From Rhodococcus sp. IEGM 1379 (GTDB lineage: Bacteria > Actinomycetota > Actinomycetes > Mycobacteriales > Mycobacteriaceae): a DNA stretch of 42,562 nt. The translations under genes and the position numbers were made by a program. Positions within the stretch are counted from its first letter, which is position 1. Each line of letters begins with the position of its first letter. The notes below the pieces were generated by a model, which did not search any database, was not told the origin of the DNA, and worked only from the letters and a program-made list of their open reading frames with translations. The DNA lies in assembly GCF_030056815.1 (NCBI RefSeq), contig NZ_JASHKR010000042.1, positions 1 to 42,562 on the forward strand, in the 5' to 3' direction. Positions 37,396 to 42,562 of the stretch are shown one piece after another.

Positions 37396-38418
37396 ATGGC
37401 ATACGAGCAGGACCGCGGTTCCATCCAACTTCCGTTCCAGATCGCCCGGAAGGGATACGACCGCGACGAGGTACGAAACTACTTCGAGCGGTTCGACGCC
37501 GAATTGCGGGTCACTGCGGCAGACCGCGATGCTGCGGCGTCGCAGGCCCGCGACCTTGCAAAACAGTTGGATGACGCCCGCGATGACATCGACGACCTCC
37601 GCAAGGATGTCGACCGGTTGTCCGTCCCGCCCACCACAGCGGAGGGCATGAGCGACCGCATCAGCCGCATGCTCCGTCTTGCATCCGACGAGGCGTCCGA
37701 GGTTCGCGCCAAGGCCGAGGCCGACGCAGCGGAGATGACCTCGATCGCCGAGCAGGACGGCGTGCGGTTGCGCAGCCACTACGAAACCTTGATCGCGGAA
37801 CTCGACGACCGTCGCAATGCCATGGAAACGATGCACGAGCAGACCATGCTCCAAGCACGAACCGAGGCTGCGCGAATCGTCGAGGCCGCGCAAGCAGAAC
37901 GTGATCGGCTCGCCGCCGAATCCGAGGCGAAGCGCACCCAGATCCGTGAAGATTTCGATATTTCGATGTCGGAACGACGTGCGAAGGTCGTCGCCGCGGT
38001 CAACGACCTCGAGGCTTCCAGCAAGGCCGAAGCGGAACGTCGTTTGACGGATGCCACGCGTGAAGCGCAGCGCCGACTACAGGCTGCAACCGATCAGTCC
38101 GAGCGAAAGATTGCGCACGCCAAGGAACTTGCCGAAGAACTGCGAGTTCTGCGTGGCCGAATCCTCGCGCAACTCCTCGGAATTCGCGGTCAACTCGATT
38201 CCGTGCCGGCGATGCTAGCCTCGGTCAATCGAGAGAGCGAACTGCTCGACGCTCCCTCGGCACCGGCTGCACCGGCCGCTCCTACTTACGACGAAGACGA
38301 ATACAACGAGCCGGATTCGACGGACGAAGAACTCGATGACCGGGGCGACGCGGAAGAAACCAATACTGCCGAGATCGACACCCGTGCGGTCGAGCAGCGA
38401 GCCCAGTCCCGCAACTGA
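37396..38418 (+). CDS. DivIVA-like coiled-coil protein
   Basis: This is a 340-residue cytoskeletal-type protein. An N-terminal DivIVA-like motif (FQIARKGYDRDEVRNYFERFDAEL, about 14-37) is followed by nearly continuous coiled coil (about 38-265) rich in Ala, Glu and Arg. A disordered acidic tail runs from about 280 to 340. Known DivIVA/Wag31 proteins mark poles and direct apical growth in actinobacteria. This one is not Wag31 itself, since the usual N-terminus and gene neighbours differ. AGGTAG precedes the ATG at 37396. A role in polar organisation or cell shape is an inference from architecture. Confidence 0.85.
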   Translation: MAYEQDRGSIQLPFQIARKGYDRDEVRNYFERFDAELRVTAADRDAAASQARDLAKQLDDARDDIDDLRKDVDRLSVPPTTAEGMSDRISRMLRLASDEASEVRAKAEADAAEMTSIAEQDGVRLRSHYETLIAELDDRRNAMETMHEQTMLQARTEAARIVEAAQAERDRLAAESEAKRTQIREDFDISMSERRAKVVAAVNDLEASSKAEAERRLTDATREAQRRLQAATDQSERKIAHAKELAEELRVLRGRILAQLLGIRGQLDSVPAMLASVNRESELLDAPSAPAAPAAPTYDEDEYNEPDSTDEELDDRGDAEETNTAEIDTRAVEQRAQSRN

Positions 38419-38421
38419 ACT

Positions 38422-38754
38422 TCAGGACCACCTTCTGGTCAGGCCGCGAGTCCCGCGACCTGACCAGCATCCGGTGTGCCAGTGCCGACGTTCCGTCGCG
38501 CCACCGGGTTCCGACGGCCAGGTCACGACATGCGCAACACCGGGACTGATGTCATGGTCACAGCCAGGGCACCGGTAGAACTTCGTAGCGTTGGCGCCGG
38601 GAATTGGCCGCACCATGAATGATTCGCCGCCCGGACCTGGTTCTTCGCGAACCACTGATCCGCCGAAGAGAACACCCCTCGGCTCGTCCGAATCCTGGCC
38701 ACGTCGATTATCCGTTCGACGGGTCTGTTTCGGAATAGGTTTGCGGCGCGGCAT
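38422..38754 (-). CDS. Small putative zinc-binding protein next to nucS
   Basis: This 110-residue basic protein opens with a very positively charged tail (MPRRKPIPKQTRRTDNRR). A C-terminal metal-site candidate consists of YRCPGCDHDI, then about 25 residues later RRHWHTGCW, giving two CxxC cysteines, histidines and a further Cys. The spacing suggests a single zinc ribbon. The ATG at 38754 is 20 nt downstream of the nucS stop on the same strand, so the two are probably one transcript; the ribosome-binding site is weak. The basic tail and zinc site would suit nucleic-acid binding. A partner role with NucS is only a guess from linkage. Confidence 0.75.
   Translation of the reverse strand: MPRRKPIPKQTRRTDNRRGQDSDEPRGVLFGGSVVREEPGPGGESFMVRPIPGANATKFYRCPGCDHDISPGVAHVVTWPSEPGGATERRHWHTGCWSGRGTRGLTRRWS
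38435..38467. repeat. Stem-loop at the convergent end of the DivIVA-like and zinc-ribbon genes
   Basis: CTGGTCAGG (38435-38443) pairs with CCTGACCAG (38459-38467), and CGCG/CGCG inside the loop extends the stem. It starts 17 nt after the DivIVA-like stop and lies in the last codons of the zinc-ribbon gene. There is no T-run, so it may be a Rho-type or stabilising hairpin. Confidence 0.5.
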
Positions 38755-38773
38755 GACGAGAAGTCTAACGGCC

Positions 38774-39448
38774 TCAGAAAAGCCGGAACTCAGTGCTTTC
38801 CGTACCTCGCAACGCCTCGTAGTCGAGGACCAGGCAACGAATACCGCGATCATTGGCAAGTGTCTTGGCTTGCGGCTTGATCTGTTGCGCTGCAAACACT
38901 CCCGTTACCGGAGCGAGCAACGGATCGCGGTTGAGCAGTTCCAGATAGCGCGTCAACTGTTCGACGCCGTCGATCTCGCCGCGACGTTTGATCTCGACGG
39001 CCACCGACGCACCGTCCGCATCACGAACAAGAAGGTCGACCGGGCCGATTGCCGTCATGTACTCGCGTCGCACCAAGGTGTAACCGGATCCGAGGGTTTC
39101 GACATGCTCGGCAAGAAGTTCCTGCAGGTGCGCTTCGACGCCGTCCTTGATCAATCCTGGATCGATACCGAGTTCGTACGACGAGTCATGCTCGATCTCC
39201 TCGAGGGTGATCCGCAGTTCCTCGCCGGCCTTGTTGGTGACGATCCACAAGATGTCGTCGCTGTCCCCCGTGGTCTCGACCAACCAGCAGGGAGGACTCA
39301 TCCAGTTGAGCGGTTTGTACGCCCGGTCATCGGCATGGATGCTCACCGAACCGTCAGCCTTGACCAACAACAGGCGTCGGGCGGTCGGGAGGTGGGAGGT
39401 CAAGCGACCTACGTAATCAACACGGCAACGAGCAATAACTAAGCGCAC
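38774..39448 (-). CDS. nucS: Mismatch-specific endonuclease NucS (EndoMS)
   Basis: NucS cuts both strands at certain mismatches and provides the non-canonical mismatch repair of actinobacteria that lack MutS/MutL. At 224 residues it has the normal size. An N-terminal DNA-binding/dimer domain (1-110, with [16 protein letters not shown]) precedes the RecB-like nuclease. That domain holds Asp138 (GPVDLL), Glu152 and Lys154 ([13 protein letters not shown]), then QLTRYLELL. The C-terminus TEFRLF resembles the clamp-interacting tail known in this family. The GTG at 39448 agrees with the M. tuberculosis Rv1321 start. The gene is divergent from the cyclase with only 42 nt between starts. Confidence 0.97.
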   Translation of the reverse strand: MRLVIARCRVDYVGRLTSHLPTARRLLLVKADGSVSIHADDRAYKPLNWMSPPCWLVETTGDSDDILWIVTNKAGEELRITLEEIEHDSSYELGIDPGLIKDGVEAHLQELLAEHVETLGSGYTLVRREYMTAIGPVDLLVRDADGASVAVEIKRRGEIDGVEQLTRYLELLNRDPLLAPVTGVFAAQQIKPQAKTLANDRGIRCLVLDYEALRGTESTEFRLF

Positions 39449-39490
39449 AGCACCACCCTAAGGGATCACCTCGACTACTCTCGACACACT

Positions 39491-41062
39491 ATGCAGCGAA
39501 GCGATGTCCCGAGCGCACCCTTGGGGTCGTGGTTGCTCGGATCCACAGACGAGAGTCCCCTCCGACGACGGATTCGCGTCCAACTACTCCTGACCGCTCC
39601 ACTCCTGATCACGAACCTGATCGGTGCCGGTCTGGCCATCATTTTAATCGGAATCGTTGTCCCCGGCCCGAGCATCATGCGGTCCGAGTTCGCATTGATC
39701 AACTTCATTGCCGTTCCGGTCTTCATCGTGTGCGTTTTTCTCGTCGGACTGCTCTGGGGTACCAAACGCCTCATGCATGATCTTCGATGGGCAACAGAGG
39801 ACACCCCTCCCAGTGAGGAAAACCAACGTGCTGCGCTGCGTGGACCGTGGCGTCTCACCCGCGTTCAACTCGTACTCTGGACGGTTGCTCTCGCGACTTT
39901 CACGACCCTCTACGGAATCGTCGACGCCGACACCATTCCGAAAGTGTTGTTCACCATAGCTTTCAGCGGAATCACGACGTGTGCATTCTGCTATCTCCTC
40001 AGCGAGTTCGCGCTGCGACCCATCGCGGCCCGCGCCCTCGAATCCGGTGCACCACGCAAGTCTGCCGTTCTCGGACTCACCGGTCGGACCATCCTGATTT
40101 GGGTGCTCGGCAGCGGCGTCCCCGTCACCGGCCTGATGATCGTCGCAATCTTCAGCTACATCCGCCCGCCACAGTGGCAAGATCTGGCGATCTCGATTCT
40201 GGTAATCGGCGGCATCACCCTCTGCGTCGGGCTCGGGCTGACCTACATCAACATTCGATCCGCTGCCGCACCCATCCGATCCGTCCGGCGAGGGATGGAG
40301 CAAGTCACACGTGGAGACTTCAGCGCCCAGGTAGTCGTCTACGACGGCACCGAATTGGGTTTGCTCCAAACCGGTTTCAATCGGATGGCCGAAGGGCTCC
40401 GCGAGCGCGAACGGATCCGTGATCTGTTCGGACGTCACGTCGGGTACGACGTTGCCGCGAACGCGATGCGACGCAACCCTGAACTCGGCGGCGAGGAACG
40501 TGACGTATCAGTCCTTTTTGTCGACGTGATCGGTTCCACCACGATCGCCGCCACCAACTCCCCCACCGACGTCGTCACACTGCTCAACAGATTCTTCGAC
40601 GTCATTGTCGACGAGGTCGACGCCCACGGTGGTTTCGTGAACAAATTCGAGGGTGACGCGGCTCTGGCCGTCTTCGGCGCGCCCACTCGGATCGACGATC
40701 ACGCCGGCTGCGCGCTCGCTGCCGCCCGGAAGATCCAAGTTCGGCTGTGCGCCGAGGTCCCCGAGATCAGCGCCGGCATCGGCGTCGCTTCAGGCGTCGC
40801 AGTAGCCGGAAACGTCGGTGCGCGTGAACGATTCGAGTACACCGTAATCGGTGATCCCGTTAACGAAGCGGCACGCCTGTCGGAAGTGGCAAAGAATGTT
40901 CCGGGCAACTTGGCAGCATCTGGTCGGGCACTTGCCACTGCCTCGGAATCCGAACGTACTCATTGGGTCACCGCAGATTCGATAGTCCTTCGAGGCCGCA
41001 CCCAGCAAACAGTTCTCGCCGTCCCCGTGACGTCTGTGGAAGCCCCGAACACCTCCGCATAA
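39491..41062 (+). CDS. Class III adenylyl cyclase, membrane-bound with HAMP domain
   Basis: This 523-residue sensor-cyclase has an N-terminal GSWLLG motif and about six membrane helices (within 30-250). A HAMP linker (about 250-305, IRSVRRGMEQVTRGDFSAQV) leads to a C-terminal cyclase domain (about 335-500). Catalytic residues are visible: metal Asp345 (FVDVIGS) and Asp389 (FEGDAALAVFG), adenine-selecting Lys385 (VNKFEG) and Asp455 (DPVNEAARL), and transition-state Asn458/Arg462. It matches the M. tuberculosis Rv1318c-Rv1320c type, which also sits beside nucS; those are three copies, here there is one. The signal sensed is unknown. The start ATG at 39491 has no clear ribosome-binding site. Confidence 0.93.
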   Translation: MQRSDVPSAPLGSWLLGSTDESPLRRRIRVQLLLTAPLLITNLIGAGLAIILIGIVVPGPSIMRSEFALINFIAVPVFIVCVFLVGLLWGTKRLMHDLRWATEDTPPSEENQRAALRGPWRLTRVQLVLWTVALATFTTLYGIVDADTIPKVLFTIAFSGITTCAFCYLLSEFALRPIAARALESGAPRKSAVLGLTGRTILIWVLGSGVPVTGLMIVAIFSYIRPPQWQDLAISILVIGGITLCVGLGLTYINIRSAAAPIRSVRRGMEQVTRGDFSAQVVVYDGTELGLLQTGFNRMAEGLRERERIRDLFGRHVGYDVAANAMRRNPELGGEERDVSVLFVDVIGSTTIAATNSPTDVVTLLNRFFDVIVDEVDAHGGFVNKFEGDAALAVFGAPTRIDDHAGCALAAARKIQVRLCAEVPEISAGIGVASGVAVAGNVGARERFEYTVIGDPVNEAARLSEVAKNVPGNLAASGRALATASESERTHWVTADSIVLRGRTQQTVLAVPVTSVEAPNTSA

Positions 41063-42297
<1,235 letters not shown>

Positions 42298-42352
42298 GAG
42301 CAGCCCTTCGATCCGACGCTCCGTGCGCCCACACCTAGGCGACGCCGGCGCC

Positions 42353-42562
42353 TCACCCAGGTTCTAGAGACAACCACTGGGAGAGAGCCCGCTGACGGTT
42401 ATGCGTACGCGGATCGTCAGCACCGGGATGATCCCGTAGCGCAGCGAGAGAATCGCTCATCACGGTGGCAATCCACCCTGGTCTCGGAGCGAACGGTACG
42501 CCCGACGCCCCCGACCGAGACAACCACACCGTGCGCACCACCCCCGCCGGCCGGAAACCGGG
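42353..42562 (-). CDS. Unidentified C-terminal fragment of a minus-strand frame
   Basis: An open frame enters from the window end and stops with TGA at 42353-42355, giving at least 69 residues. The tail has GWIATVMSDSLAALRDHP and THNRQRALSQWLSLEPG. I do not recognise it. Codon use is GC-rich and compatible with a real gene, but a frame of this length can arise by chance here. It converges with the mycolyltransferase pseudogene; the 55 nt between them hold no evident signal. Confidence 0.3.
   Translation of the reverse strand, partial: PGFRPAGVVRTVWLSRSGASGVPFAPRPGWIATVMSDSLAALRDHPGADDPRTHNRQRALSQWLSLEPG

Overview
The window looks like a chromosomal core segment from a mycolic-acid actinomycete, most likely Rhodococcus of the erythropolis/qingshengii type. 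This rests on high-GC codon use, many GTG starts, a mycobacterial-type FAS-I megasynthase, NucS instead of MutS/MutL, the GlgE glucan pathway and an Ag85-like mycolyltransferase remnant. The genus call is an inference from recalled protein similarity; no database was searched.

Layout. 1-12 kb (mostly minus strand): an M20 peptidase cut by the window start, a divergent TetR regulator, then acpS and the 9.3-kb fas gene, which reads toward acpS. This matches the Mycobacterium tuberculosis Rv2522c-Rv2524c block with a TetR gene added. 12-15 kb: an uncharacterised protein divergent from fas, tRNA-Leu(UAG) with a terminator, and a stand-alone ctaD. 15-25 kb: a block collinear with M. tuberculosis Rv1343c-Rv1329c: an LprD-like protein, DUF3817, rdgB, rph, a CnpdA-like phosphodiesterase, a rhomboid, an S58/NylC-like hydrolase, DUF2017, clpS, then divergent pncB, pncA and dinG. 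25-34 kb: a broken GNAT gene, glgP, and the divergent glgE-glgB-metalloprotease operon. 34-41 kb: a thioredoxin-fold protein, a second DUF3817 protein, fadA4, methylmalonyl-CoA epimerase, a DivIVA-like coiled coil, a zinc-ribbon protein, nucS and a class III adenylyl cyclase. 41-42.5 kb: a mycolyltransferase pseudogene with four in-frame stops, then an unidentified partial frame.

How the genes fit together. fas and acpS make and activate the FAS-I enzyme that supplies acyl-CoA for membranes and mycolates. pncB and pncA form a nicotinamide-to-NaMN salvage pair with overlapping ends. glgE and glgB build branched alpha-glucan from maltose-1-phosphate and glgP degrades it. rdgB, rph and nucS serve nucleotide-pool, RNA and mismatch quality control. 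The cyclase at 39.5 kb and the phosphodiesterase at 17.3 kb could make and remove cAMP.

No CRISPR array, insertion sequence, prophage or obvious defence system was seen. The most unusual items are the stop-only mycolyltransferase pseudogene, several intergenic repeat and palindrome structures, the TetR gene next to acpS/fas, and a possible HhH-GPD-like protein sharing the fas upstream region.
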